Notes: a model not told the origin generated them from the sequence alone. Counted from the stretch's first letter, positions 1-7,132 are shown. The stretch: DNA of 8,128 bases from Porticoccaceae bacterium (GCA_030590275.1 JAUUYV010000061.1:1-8128), one strand, 5' to 3'. Numbers and translations are program-made.

Positions 1-642
1 GTGCCAGTATTTTCTAGCACTTATGAAGGTTTCGGCGCCTCCTTACCTGCATTTACTCAATTTCTAATTGATTTGTCCGAATTTGTCCAAAAATGGTGGG
101 TACCTGCCTTACTGATGGCCTTCGGAGCCTTATATGCCTTCAAGCAAGCTCTGCAAAGATCCGAGGCGGTTGCACGAGGTATGGACAGGTTTGTGCTCAA
201 AGTACCTATTATCGGGCAGATCCTTCAAGAGGCCGTCGTGGCCCGTTTTGCCCGTACTTTGTCGACCACTTTTGCAGCGGGTGTACCGTTGATTGAAGCA
301 CTGGAGTCCGTAGCGGGTGCCGCGGGGAACTCCGTGTACAGCGATGCTATTTTGAAGGTGCGCGATGATGTTAGTACAGGCGTAGCCATGCACACTGCCA
401 TGAAGTCTGCTGAAATATTCCCTACCATGTTGTTGCAATTGACTTCCATCGGTGAAGAGTCCGGTGCTGTCGATGAAATGATGGCAAAAGCTGCCGATCA
501 TTATGAAGAGTCGGTGGATAACTCTGTTGACAACCTGACTACCCTGCTCGAACCCATGATTATGGCCGTACTCGGGGTAGTGGTGGGCGGCTTGCTGATC
601 GGGATGTACATGCCCATATTTAACCTCGGCCAGGTCATCTAA
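1..642 (+). CDS. pilC: Type IV pilus inner-membrane platform protein PilC, C-terminal part (5' truncated)
   Basis: This is the platform protein of the type IV pilus machine, a polytopic inner-membrane protein that couples the cytoplasmic assembly and retraction ATPases to pilin polymerisation. Only the last 213 codons are present. The family is normally about 400 residues, so the GTG at base 1 is an internal valine and not a start. The visible part has a membrane segment at about residues 33-48 and a second GspF-type domain at about 82-205, with the conserved GEESG at 151-155. It ends in a long hydrophobic helix at about 183-205, followed by the typical MPIFNLG tail. The TAA stop lies 60 bases before pilD, in the usual pilB-pilC-pilD order. 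A type II secretion GspF is the main alternative, but the adjacent prepilin peptidase and the tail sequence favour PilC. Confidence 0.95.
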   Translation: MPVFSSTYEGFGASLPAFTQFLIDLSEFVQKWWVPALLMAFGALYAFKQALQRSEAVARGMDRFVLKVPIIGQILQEAVVARFARTLSTTFAAGVPLIEALESVAGAAGNSVYSDAILKVRDDVSTGVAMHTAMKSAEIFPTMLLQLTSIGEESGAVDEMMAKAADHYEESVDNSVDNLTTLLEPMIMAVLGVVVGGLLIGMYMPIFNLGQVI

Positions 643-650
643 CATCTAGT

Positions 651-689
651 TTCATTAAACCTCGCTCCATTAAACTAATTTCCTTAAAC
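651..689 (+). repeat. Three short imperfect repeats with core TTAAAC in the pilC-pilD gap
   Basis: The copies are TTCATTAAAC (651-660), TCCATTAAAC (666-675) and TTCCTTAAAC (680-689), so the core recurs every 14-15 bases. The 11-mer TTAAACTAATT at 670-680 recurs exactly at 1601-1611 in the pilD-coaE gap. The function is unknown. This may be a decayed tandem duplication or simply AT-rich spacer. Confidence 0.5.
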
Positions 690-692
690 AGC

Positions 693-696
693 GGAG
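693..696 (+). promoter_or_regulatory. Ribosome binding site of pilD
   Basis: GGAG lies six bases before the ATG at 703. This supports that start over the downstream ATG at codon 4. Confidence 0.7.
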
Positions 697-702
697 TCCT
701 AG

Positions 703-1557
703 ATGTCTGAGATGCTCTCCGGCTACCCCTTACTCACCTTTAGTTTTATCTTCGGCTTGCTGGTAGGTAGTTTCCTCAACGTAGTGACCTATCGCCTACC
801 ATTGCAACTCCAGGGAGCCTGGCGCAGAGAGTCGCTAGACTTTCTCGGCATAGAGTCGGAAGCCGACGCCCCTAAAATAAACCTGGTGTTCCCAGGGTCA
901 CACTGCCCGCATTGCGCAGCACCCATTAAACCCTGGCAAAATATTCCAGTGCTCAGTTACCTTTTACTTAAAGGCCGCTGCCACGCATGCACCGTTTCTA
1001 TTTCTCTGCAATACCCGCTGCTCGAGCTGCTCTGCGGACTGCTGACGGCGGCCGTAGTCTATGCTTTTGGAGCGACATCTACGGGCGCGCTAGCGGTATT
1101 ATTCACCTGGGTTCTGATTGCTCTGACCGCAATCGATCTCAATCATCGCCTGCTGCCGGATATCCTGACTTTGCCCTTGATGTGGCTCGGTCTGCTGGTT
1201 AACACATCAGGCCTGTTTACCGATCTATCCAGTGCCGTTATAGGGGCTGCTGCAGGCTACCTGTCATTGTGGTCAATATTCTGGTTATTTAAATTACTGA
1301 CAGGCAAGGACGGCATGGGTTATGGCGACTTTAAACTACTCGCCGCACTCGGAGCCTGGCTCGGCTGGCAACAACTACCACTGATTATCCTGCTATCGTC
1401 CCTGGTTGGAGCTATTGTGGGAACCTTGACCATTGTCATTCAGGGTCGCGACAAACAATCTCCCATCTCCTTTGGACCTTACCTGGCGATTGCAGGCTGG
1501 ACAGCCTTGCTAATGGGCGAGAAAATAACTTCTTCGTATTTGGGCTTATTCAACTAA
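703..1557 (+). CDS. pilD: Prepilin leader peptidase / N-methyltransferase PilD
   Basis: This is a bifunctional inner-membrane aspartic protease that removes the short positively charged leader of type IV prepilins and type II secretion pseudopilins, then N-methylates the new terminal residue. The 284 residues match the family length. An N-terminal membrane helix (about 10-28) leads into the cytoplasmic methylase domain, with two zinc-type Cys pairs at C68/C71 and C93/C96. The A24 peptidase core follows, with several membrane helices and the two expected catalytic aspartates, D145 in AIDLNH and D209 in GMGYGDFK. All key residues are intact, so a working enzyme is likely. The position directly after pilC is typical. 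It probably serves any type II secretion system of the cell as well. Confidence 0.97.
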   Translation: MSEMLSGYPLLTFSFIFGLLVGSFLNVVTYRLPLQLQGAWRRESLDFLGIESEADAPKINLVFPGSHCPHCAAPIKPWQNIPVLSYLLLKGRCHACTVSISLQYPLLELLCGLLTAAVVYAFGATSTGALAVLFTWVLIALTAIDLNHRLLPDILTLPLMWLGLLVNTSGLFTDLSSAVIGAAAGYLSLWSIFWLFKLLTGKDGMGYGDFKLLAALGAWLGWQQLPLIILLSSLVGAIVGTLTIVIQGRDKQSPISFGPYLAIAGWTALLMGEKITSSYLGLFN

Positions 1558-1576
1558 ACTAGCACCAAATTCATTA

Positions 1577-1613
1577 TTAACTTAATTCTCGAACCAACTC
1601 TTAAACTAATTCT
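1577..1613 (+). repeat. TTAAAC-type repeats in the pilD-coaE gap
   Basis: Two related stretches lie 24 bases apart: TTAACTTAATTCT (1577-1589) and TTAAACTAATTCT (1601-1613). The second shares an exact 11-mer with the pilC-pilD gap (670-680). The surrounding 1558-1628 is AT-rich. I could not find a -35/-10 pair with acceptable spacing in it. Confidence 0.4.
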
Positions 1614-1628
1614 GGGTTAAATATTCTT

Positions 1629-2237
1629 ATGTTCATAGTCGGCCTCGCAGGTGGCATCGGCAGTGGTAAAAGTGCGGTTGCTGCGGAATTTCGAAAACTC
1701 GGTATTAAAGTAGTTGATGCCGACCTCGCCGCCCGCAAGGTGGTAGAAAAAGGCACCCCCGCTTTAACTGAAATCGCCGAGCATTTTGGCACTGACATCT
1801 TACAGACGGATGGCACTCTTGACCGGGCGGCTCTTCGCAAGCTAGTTTTTGATAAGGAGGAGGAACGTCTGTGGCTCGAAACATTACTTCATCCCCGAAT
1901 CCGAGACTGGATTGCAGCGGAATTAGCATCCGCGACCAGCCCCTACGTCATGCTGGAATCACCACTGCTGTTTGAAAGTGGCCAGCATAATATGGTGGGT
2001 CGTACTTTGTTAGTAGATGTGCCAGAAACGCTGCAGCTGGAGCGAGCTGCAGCCCGAGACGACAATAGCGAAACGCAGATCAAAGCAATTATGACAGCAC
2101 AAATGTCTCGTTCAGAACGCCAACAACGTGCAGACGATTGCATCGACAACAGTGGTGACCTGGGCTCCCTGAGCCAGCCGGTAGAAACTCTGCATGGGCA
2201 ATATCTACAACTCGCTAAAGAAAAAACTCAACGATGA
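1629..2237 (+). CDS. coaE: Dephospho-CoA kinase
   Basis: CoaE catalyses the last step of coenzyme A synthesis, ATP-dependent phosphorylation of the 3'-hydroxyl of dephospho-CoA in the cytosol. The 202-residue length is normal. The P-loop is at residues 8-15 (GGIGSGKS, with K14). It is followed by VVDAD at 28-32, LLHPRIR at 86-92, the PLLFESG segment at 112-118 and the C-terminal [18 protein letters not shown] region at about 158-175, all typical of the family. The ATG at 1629 puts the P-loop at the usual distance from the N-terminus. Its ribosome site is weak: only GGG is visible, about 12 bases upstream. The stop overlaps the yacG start, so the two are translationally coupled. A perfect 9-bp inverted repeat lies inside the gene at 2030-2053. 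Confidence 0.97.
   Translation: MFIVGLAGGIGSGKSAVAAEFRKLGIKVVDADLAARKVVEKGTPALTEIAEHFGTDILQTDGTLDRAALRKLVFDKEEERLWLETLLHPRIRDWIAAELASATSPYVMLESPLLFESGQHNMVGRTLLVDVPETLQLERAAARDDNSETQIKAIMTAQMSRSERQQRADDCIDNSGDLGSLSQPVETLHGQYLQLAKEKTQR
2030..2053 (+). repeat. Perfect 9-bp inverted repeat inside coaE
   Basis: GCTGCAGCT (2030-2038) and AGCTGCAGC (2045-2053) are exact reverse complements with a six-base loop. There is no T-tract after it on either strand, so it is not an intrinsic terminator. It encodes the stretch LQLERAAA, and codon choice alone may explain it. Confidence 0.5.
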
Positions 2238-2458
2238 CAGACAAGCTCGTTGTCCAGTGTCCAAACTGTAAAAAACCAGTGCACTGGAACGATAAGTTTC
2301 CTCACCGACCATTCTGCTCTGAGCGCTGTAAGCGCATTGATTTTGGTGACTGGGCTGGCGAAAATCATCGGATAGCCGGAGTAGAGCTTATGGAGCCCAG
2401 CGGAGAGAACGCTGAGCTATTCGCAGTGGATGCAGACAGCAATTCAGAAAATAGCTGA
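2234..2458 (+). CDS. yacG: Zinc-binding DNA gyrase inhibitor YacG
   Basis: YacG is a small zinc protein that, in its E. coli form, binds GyrB and inhibits DNA gyrase. The 74-residue product has the complete family zinc site: C9 and C12 in CPNC, and C28 and C32 in CSERC. The RIDFGDWA segment that marks the family follows, and then an acidic C-terminal tail rich in Glu, Asp and Asn. The start ATG shares bases with the CoaE stop (ATGA), so translation is probably coupled. In E. coli the zapD (yacF) gene lies between coaE and yacG; here there is no room for it. The gene ends the + strand block and faces the Nudix gene tail to tail across 66 bases. Confidence 0.95.
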   Translation: MTDKLVVQCPNCKKPVHWNDKFPHRPFCSERCKRIDFGDWAGENHRIAGVELMEPSGENAELFAVDADSNSENS

Positions 2459-2471
2459 TAAAAACGTTAAC

Positions 2472-2518
2472 CAAAAAAACAGTGGTCTGGCTAACCAATA
2501 TCCATAAACAAAAAAACA
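2472..2518. repeat. Two identical A7 tracts in the convergent yacG/Nudix gap
   Basis: The 10-mer CAAAAAAACA occurs at 2472-2481 and again at 2509-2518. Read on the - strand these are two T7 tracts downstream of the Nudix stop. The only stem before the second tract is a 4-bp one (TGGT/ACCA around a 7-base loop), too weak to call a terminator. For yacG no hairpin followed by Ts is visible on the + strand. Confidence 0.4.
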
Positions 2519-2524
2519 ACAGAC

Positions 2525-2914
2525 TTAACTTTTTAGCAACTTGCCACTCACCAGCGCCACTATCTGCTGGTTTGCCGCCGGAAATTCGTAAGTGCTGAGC
2601 TGATCAAGATCGACCCAGACCACCGCTTGTCCTTCGTTCCCTACCGGTGTACCCGAAAACCCCAGCACCTGCCACACATCCAGTAGTACCGATTTGTCGG
2701 CGTAATCGTGGTGGACTACCATCAATCGCTCGCAATGAATGGTTTCCAGGGCTAGCTCTTCTCGCAACTCCCGACATAGGGCCTGCTGCGGATTTTCACC
2801 TACATCCACCTTGCCGCCAGGAAATTCCCACTTACCCCCCTGGTGCAGATGGTCGGGCCGACGCGCGATTAACACTCGGCTTCGATCGGCGCTGTAAATC
2901 ACACCGGCAACCAC
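2525..2914 (-). CDS. mutT: MutT-type Nudix hydrolase (start uncertain)
   Basis: This is a Nudix pyrophosphohydrolase of the MutT type, expected to hydrolyse oxidised nucleotides such as 8-oxo-dGTP so that they are not incorporated into DNA. Counting from the GTG at 2914 the product has 129 residues, the length of E. coli MutT. WEFPGGK is at 29-35 and the Nudix box runs from 34 to 56, with G34, E40, R48, E49, E52 and E53 all present. The usual Gly near the end of the box is Ala55. No ThiE-like domain follows, unlike the longer MutT relatives in some pseudomonads. The GTG has no good ribosome site (GGAG is 20 bases upstream). The alternative is a TTG at 3040 with GAGGA eight bases upstream, which would add 42 non-family residues and overlap argJ by 110 bases. 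The function is well supported; the 5' end is not. Confidence 0.85.
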   Translation of the reverse strand: MVAGVIYSADRSRVLIARRPDHLHQGGKWEFPGGKVDVGENPQQALCRELREELALETIHCERLMVVHHDYADKSVLLDVWQVLGFSGTPVGNEGQAVVWVDLDQLSTYEFPAANQQIVALVSGKLLKS

Positions 2915-2930
2915 ATGGACAGGGGGTTTC

Positions 2931-4202
2931 TCAGCTCCGATATTCGGCAGTAATTCGAATATAGTCGTGTGATAAATCCGTCGTCCAGATGGTTTCTTCA
3001 AAACTGATGTCCCTGGTATCGCGACCCAGGTCGATACCAATGGTAATTTCCTCGCGATCCATCACCAACTGCCCCGCTGCCTCGGTGTAACTCTCGGCAC
3101 GACCTCCACACTCTGCAATCAGCACATCGCCTAACCAGACCCGAACTTTATCAACGTCAAGTTTGTCTATGCCTGAACGGCCAATAGCCGCTAGTACCCG
3201 CCCCCAGTTTGGATCTGCAGCAAACAAGGCGGTTTTAACCAGGAGGGATTCCGCTACGGTATAGGCCACGTCCAGACACTCCCGGGACGAGCCTCCTCCA
3301 CGGACGTTTACGCTTACAAATTTAGTAGCGCCTTCACCATCGCGAACAATAGCTTGTGCCAGTTCACAGCACACCTCAGCAACTACCGTTTTCAGGGCCA
3401 GTTCGTTTTCCCCTGCTGTTATCGACAAGCCTGAGCAGCCCGTTGCTACCAGCATGGCAGAATCGTTAGTCGAGGTATCACCATCCACCGTAATCCGGTT
3501 AAAGGATCGCTCCGCGGCCTCCACCAAAATTTGCTGCAGCAAACCCTCAGCGACCTTTGCATCAGTAGCGACAAAAGCCAGCATGGTTGCCATATCAGGT
3601 TTTATCATCCCGCTACCCTTGGCAATACCAGCTACCGTTACTATCACACCATCAATTTCGATCTTGCGAAATGCACCCTTGGGCCTGGTATCTGTTGTTA
3701 AAATACCCTCAGCCGCTGCCTGCCAGGCGTCTTCTGTCATCACACTAATTGCAGCTGGCAAAGCCTCAACAATTTTGTCGACTGGCAAAAACTCACCAAT
3801 CACCCCAGTCGAAAATGGCAGCACCTGCTCTATTGCAACTCCAACGTGCTCGGATACCGATGTGCAAATTGATAAAGCATCTGCGATACCCTGCTCACCA
3901 GTACCCGCATTGGCATTACCAGTATTAACCACAAAGTAACAGGAGCTACCCCCAGGGTTTTCGCTCGCGCTATTCTTTAAAGCCCCCGTAGAATCCAGTC
4001 GCTCCAAACGACTTTTGGCAACTTGCACTGGAGCAGCACAGAAAGCATTGCGGGTAAAAACTCCTACGATAGAACTACCCCTGACGCATTCCATCACCAC
4101 CAGATCTTTGCGCCCCGGTATTTTTATACCTGCGCTAGTGGTACCCAGTCGAAACCCGGCTACCGGAGGTAATAGGGGGAAATCACCGTTTCCAACAGCC
4201 AC
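2931..4202 (-). CDS. argJ: Bifunctional ornithine acetyltransferase / N-acetylglutamate synthase ArgJ
   Basis: ArgJ moves the acetyl group from N-acetylornithine to glutamate, recycling acetyl in arginine synthesis; many versions also use acetyl-CoA to make N-acetylglutamate. The 423-residue proenzyme cleaves itself between Ala205 and Thr206 in KPDMATMLAF, giving two chains with Thr206 as the catalytic nucleophile. Other family marks are SAGIKIPGRKD (23-33), FCAAPV (54-59), NTGNANAGTG (93-102), the LPFSTGVIGE oxyanion segment (128-137), DGDTSTNDS (240-248), DPNWGR (330-335) and the C-terminal YIRITAEYRS. It starts at a GTG preceded by AAGGA at 4213-4217, ten bases away. The gene follows secA by 31 bases on the same strand and probably shares its transcript. 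Whether this copy is mono- or bifunctional cannot be told from sequence. Confidence 0.96.
   Translation of the reverse strand: MAVGNGDFPLLPPVAGFRLGTTSAGIKIPGRKDLVVMECVRGSSIVGVFTRNAFCAAPVQVAKSRLERLDSTGALKNSASENPGGSSCYFVVNTGNANAGTGEQGIADALSICTSVSEHVGVAIEQVLPFSTGVIGEFLPVDKIVEALPAAISVMTEDAWQAAAEGILTTDTRPKGAFRKIEIDGVIVTVAGIAKGSGMIKPDMATMLAFVATDAKVAEGLLQQILVEAAERSFNRITVDGDTSTNDSAMLVATGCSGLSITAGENELALKTVVAEVCCELAQAIVRDGEGATKFVSVNVRGGGSSRECLDVAYTVAESLLVKTALFAADPNWGRVLAAIGRSGIDKLDVDKVRVWLGDVLIAECGGRAESYTEAAGQLVMDREEITIGIDLGRDTRDISFEETIWTTDLSHDYIRITAEYRS
3014..3039 (-). repeat. Perfect 8-bp inverted repeat in argJ at the alternative Nudix start
   Basis: TGGTATCG (3014-3021) and CGATACCA (3032-3039) are exact reverse complements with a 10-base loop. 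The arm at 3032-3039 takes in two bases of the TTG at 3040 that could start the Nudix gene. The repeat lies in codons for the ArgJ stretch GIDLGRDT. Confidence 0.45.
3049..3053 (-). promoter_or_regulatory. Candidate ribosome binding site for the alternative Nudix start (TTG at 3040)
   Basis: GAGGA ends eight bases before the TTG at 3040. It also encodes the conserved Glu-Glu of ArgJ (DREEITI), so the match may be accidental. It is the only decent Shine-Dalgarno sequence near any candidate start of the Nudix gene. Confidence 0.3.
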
Positions 4203-4212
4203 AGAACTTAGT

Positions 4213-4217
4213 TCCTT
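4213..4217 (-). promoter_or_regulatory. Ribosome binding site of argJ
   Basis: AAGGA lies ten bases before the GTG at 4202. It supports this GTG, as does the AVGNGDFPLLPPVAGF N-terminus that follows. Confidence 0.6.
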
Positions 4218-4231
4218 TCTTAAGTTAACAA

Positions 4232-4248
4232 AGTCAGCTCAGCTGACC
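4232..4248 (-). other. Hairpin spanning the secA stop codon
   Basis: On the - strand, GTCAGC and GCTGAC form a 6-bp stem around a TGA loop, with a possible outer G-U pair. The 3' arm contains the secA stop codon. It is followed by TTTGTTAAC rather than a run of T, so it is at best a weak attenuator before argJ. The bases also encode the conserved end of SecA (GQLS), which may account for part of the symmetry. Confidence 0.4.
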
Positions 4249-7059
4249 ATGGCACTGCTTATATTTCTTTTCGGAGCCACAGGGACAGGGTTCGTTACGG
4301 CCTATTTTGCGGTCTGTACGCACGTAAGGATCTGGATTAGCCCTGTCTAAGTCAGCGCCGACAGCCTGAGCCGATGATTCAGTGAGAGCACTGGCTTGCT
4401 CGTGTTGATAGTCAAGCTGTTGCGCCGCCAGCTCTTCACGACGCTGACTCTCCAGCTCTTCCGCTTCATCCTCGCGGCGCACCTGTATTCTGGACAAAAA
4501 CTGAATGGTTTCGTGTTTAATGTTATGCAACATCTCCTCAAACAGCTCAAAGCATTCTCGCTTATATTCTTGCTTGGGGTTTTTCTGGCCATAGGCGCGT
4601 AAACCGATACCCTGACGCAGATGATCCATATTGGAGAGGTGTTCTTTCCATAAATTATCAAGGATCTGCAACATCACCTGTTTTTCCAGTTGGTGAATGT
4701 CCGGACCAATTTCACGAGTCTTCTGAGCGTATAAATCTTCCGCCGCTTCTACAATTTTTTCTCTTAGGCCTTCCTCGTGAAGACGCTCATCATCGTCCAA
4801 CCAGGATTGTAGCGGAAGCTCAAGCCCAAATTCCTGCTTGAGCTCCCCTTCAAGCGCGTCAACATCCCATTGCTCAGCTAGACTCTGTGGCGGGATAAAC
4901 CCACTTACAATGTCATTAACAACATCATCACGCATCACCGAAATAAGCTCAGTAATTGTCTCAGCCTCCAGCAACTCGTCACGCTGTTGATAGATCACCG
5001 AGCGCTGGTCGTTAGCGACATCATCGTATTCCAAAAGCTGTTTACGAATATCGAAATTACGACCTTCTACTTTGCGCTGTGCTTTTTCGACCGCATTGGT
5101 CACCATACGGTGCTCAATGGCCTCACCTTTTTCGAGACCGATAGCACCCATGATGCCTTTCACCCGATCGGTGATAAACAGACGCATCAAATTATCTTCC
5201 ATCGACAGATAAAAGCGGGTAACTCCAGGATCCCCCTGGCGTCCTGCCCGACCCCTCAGCTGATTGTCGATACGGCGGGATTCGTGGCGCTCTGTTCCCA
5301 GAATGTGCAGGCCTCCCGCCTCAATCACCTGATCGTGTCGCACCTGCCATTCGGCTTTAATACGACTAACTTCTGTTTCAGACGGACTGTCCAGTTCAGC
5401 AATTTCAGCTTCCCAGCTGCCGCCCAGTACGATATCGGTACCACGACCCGCCATATTAGTGGCTATAGTCAATGCTCCTGGCCGACCAGCCTGCGCCACG
5501 ATATGAGCTTCCTGCTCGTGAAACTTGGCATTGAGCACCTTGTGATCAATTGATCTTTCCGTTAGCAATCGAGACATACTCTCAGACGTTTCTATCGAAG
5601 CCGTACCTACCAAAACCGGAGCATTTTTTTCAATGCACGACTGAATATCTTCCACCACCGCGTCGTACTTTTCCTCTTCAGTCTGAAAAATCAGGTCATT
5701 CATATCGTCGCGCCTAACCGTCGTATTGGTGGGAACGACGACGACTTGCAATCCGTAAATTTGCTGAAACTCGTAAGCCTCGGTATCGGCAGTACCGGTC
5801 ATACCCGCCAGCTTATTGTAAAGACGAAAATAGTTTTGAAATGTAGTGGAAGCCATGGTTTGGCTTTCGTTCTGAATTGTTACCCCTTCCTTTGCTTCGA
5901 TGGCCTGGTGCAGGCCTTCCGATAAACGCCGACCCGACATCGTGCGGCCAGTATGCTCATCAATCAGAACTACCTCGGAATTTTGCACGATGTATTCCAC
6001 ATTCTGATGGAACAAATGTTGGGCACGCAGAGCATTGTGCACATGATGCAACAGGCCTAAATTTGACGCCTGGTAAAGATTATCATCGGGTTCCAGCAAA
6101 CTCTCCCGCACCAGCAGGCTCTCAATAATCTCGTGACCAGACTCGGTTAATTCTACCTGGCGCATTTTTTCGTCTATGATGAAGTGGCCTTTATCCTCTT
6201 CTGGGTGCTCTTCATTCGCTCCTGTATCAGGCTCTAACTCTTCGGCCTGGCGCACCAAAACTTGAACCAGAATATTTATTTTTTTATAAACAGCCGCACT
6301 GTCCTGTGCCGCTCCCGAGATAATCAGGGGCGTACGGGATTCATCGATCAGAATTGAATCCACTTCATCTACAATCGCATAGGCAAGTACGCCCTGACTT
6401 TTATCCTCCAGACTTAATGCCATATTATCGCGCAGATAATCAAAACCAAATTCGTTATTGGTGCCATAGGTAATATTAGCCCCGTAGGCCTCGCGGCGAC
6501 TCACGGGCACCATCGCGCCTTCTGGATTCGCGTCTGTAGCGCCTGCGTAAACAAAAGAATTAGGTAGCTCCGGGCCCGCAAAGGACTGGATGCTTCCAAC
6601 GCTTAGCCCCAGGGCGTGATATACGGGCCCCATCCACTGGGCATCTCGACGAGCGAGATAATCATTAACGGTAATGATGTGCACCCCATTACCCGTAAGG
6701 CTGTTCAGGTATGCAGGTAATGTAGCGACCAGTGTCTTGCCTTCGCCGGTACGCATCTCGGAAATTTTGCCTTCGTGCAGAACCGCACCGCCAATCAACT
6801 GCACATCAAAATGCCGTAGACCAAGAGTTCGATCTGCGGCTTCACGTACTACGGCGAAGGCTTCGGGCATGATATCTTCGAGGGTTTCGCCGTTTTCAAC
6901 ACGCTCTCGAAATTCGAAGGTCTTATTTTTGAGTCCAACATCGTCGAGACTGCTAATATCGTCTTCGACGGCACTAACACTCTTGACTATCTTCCCTAAA
7001 CGACGCAATTCCCGATCGTTTTTAGTACCTATTATTTTTTTAAATAGTGAACCAACCAC
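4234..7059 (-). CDS. secA: Preprotein translocase ATPase SecA
   Basis: SecA is the ATPase motor that pushes unfolded preproteins through SecYEG across the inner membrane. The 941-residue product is somewhat longer than the roughly 900 of E. coli. Walker A is MRTGEGKT (102-109, K108), Walker B is DEVD (231-234) followed by DESRTP, the second nucleotide-binding domain holds [10 protein letters not shown] (534-543), and the arginine-finger region is [11 protein letters not shown] (600-610). The helical-scaffold and two-helix-finger region covers about 660-840. The tail carries the zinc site that binds SecB and lipids: C925, C927, C936 and H937. About 22 extra residues lie between Walker A and Walker B compared with E. 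coli, around 158-188. It starts at a GTG, with GAGA at 7067-7070 as a modest ribosome site. argJ follows after 31 bases. Confidence 0.98.
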   Translation of the reverse strand: MVGSLFKKIIGTKNDRELRRLGKIVKSVSAVEDDISSLDDVGLKNKTFEFRERVENGETLEDIMPEAFAVVREAADRTLGLRHFDVQLIGGAVLHEGKISEMRTGEGKTLVATLPAYLNSLTGNGVHIITVNDYLARRDAQWMGPVYHALGLSVGSIQSFAGPELPNSFVYAGATDANPEGAMVPVSRREAYGANITYGTNNEFGFDYLRDNMALSLEDKSQGVLAYAIVDEVDSILIDESRTPLIISGAAQDSAAVYKKINILVQVLVRQAEELEPDTGANEEHPEEDKGHFIIDEKMRQVELTESGHEIIESLLVRESLLEPDDNLYQASNLGLLHHVHNALRAQHLFHQNVEYIVQNSEVVLIDEHTGRTMSGRRLSEGLHQAIEAKEGVTIQNESQTMASTTFQNYFRLYNKLAGMTGTADTEAYEFQQIYGLQVVVVPTNTTVRRDDMNDLIFQTEEEKYDAVVEDIQSCIEKNAPVLVGTASIETSESMSRLLTERSIDHKVLNAKFHEQEAHIVAQAGRPGALTIATNMAGRGTDIVLGGSWEAEIAELDSPSETEVSRIKAEWQVRHDQVIEAGGLHILGTERHESRRIDNQLRGRAGRQGDPGVTRFYLSMEDNLMRLFITDRVKGIMGAIGLEKGEAIEHRMVTNAVEKAQRKVEGRNFDIRKQLLEYDDVANDQRSVIYQQRDELLEAETITELISVMRDDVVNDIVSGFIPPQSLAEQWDVDALEGELKQEFGLELPLQSWLDDDERLHEEGLREKIVEAAEDLYAQKTREIGPDIHQLEKQVMLQILDNLWKEHLSNMDHLRQGIGLRAYGQKNPKQEYKRECFELFEEMLHNIKHETIQFLSRIQVRREDEAEELESQRREELAAQQLDYQHEQASALTESSAQAVGADLDRANPDPYVRTDRKIGRNEPCPCGSEKKYKQCHGQLS

Positions 7060-7066
7060 GTTAGAA

Positions 7067-7070
7067 TCTC
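7067..7070 (-). promoter_or_regulatory. Ribosome binding site of secA
   Basis: GAGA (within CTGAGATT) lies seven bases before the GTG at 7059. No ATG is available nearby in frame. The encoded [18 protein letters not shown] matches the normal SecA N-terminus, which supports the GTG. Confidence 0.5.
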
Positions 7071-7083
7071 AGTCTTGAAATAG

Positions 7084-7111
7084 AAAAAACCGCACGCCAC
7101 AGGCGTGCGGT
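7084..7111 (-). terminator. Rho-independent terminator after the M23 peptidase gene
   Basis: CCGCACGCC and GGCGTGCGG form a perfect 9-bp stem around a three-base loop (7090-7110). An extra A-T pair (7089/7111) extends it to ten. On the - strand six Ts follow directly. It begins about 20 bases after the peptidase stop and ends 24 bases before the secA start. There is no T-tract in the + direction. Confidence 0.92.
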
Positions 7112-7132
7112 CGAACTGAACAATAGCTTACT

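Noticed and set aside
1..3. GTG at the very first base as the start of a 213-residue protein
   Set aside because: PilC is about 400 residues and the sequence begins in the middle of the conserved fold, so this is an internal valine at the window edge.
130..645. 171-codon open frame on the - strand
   Set aside because: It is antisense to pilC, with a His- and Gly-rich translation typical of a mirror frame.
2465..2494. GTTAACC/GGCTAAC as a terminator stem for yacG
   Set aside because: The arms have a mismatch, the loop is long, and no T-run follows on the + strand.
3454..3939. 161-codon open frame on the + strand
   Set aside because: It lies wholly antisense to argJ, is low in complexity (Ala, Ser, Thr, Pro), and shows no domain or ribosome site. 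It is a shadow of the conserved gene.
4817..4844. Perfect 9-bp inverted repeat AGCTCAAGC/GCTTGAGCT inside secA
   Set aside because: It has a 10-base loop, no T-run, and lies in codons for the Leu/Glu-rich LKQEFGLEL stretch. About this many are expected by chance, and nothing nearby suggests a role.
4987..5553. 188-codon open frame on the + strand
   Set aside because: It is antisense to the most conserved part of secA and its translation resembles no family.
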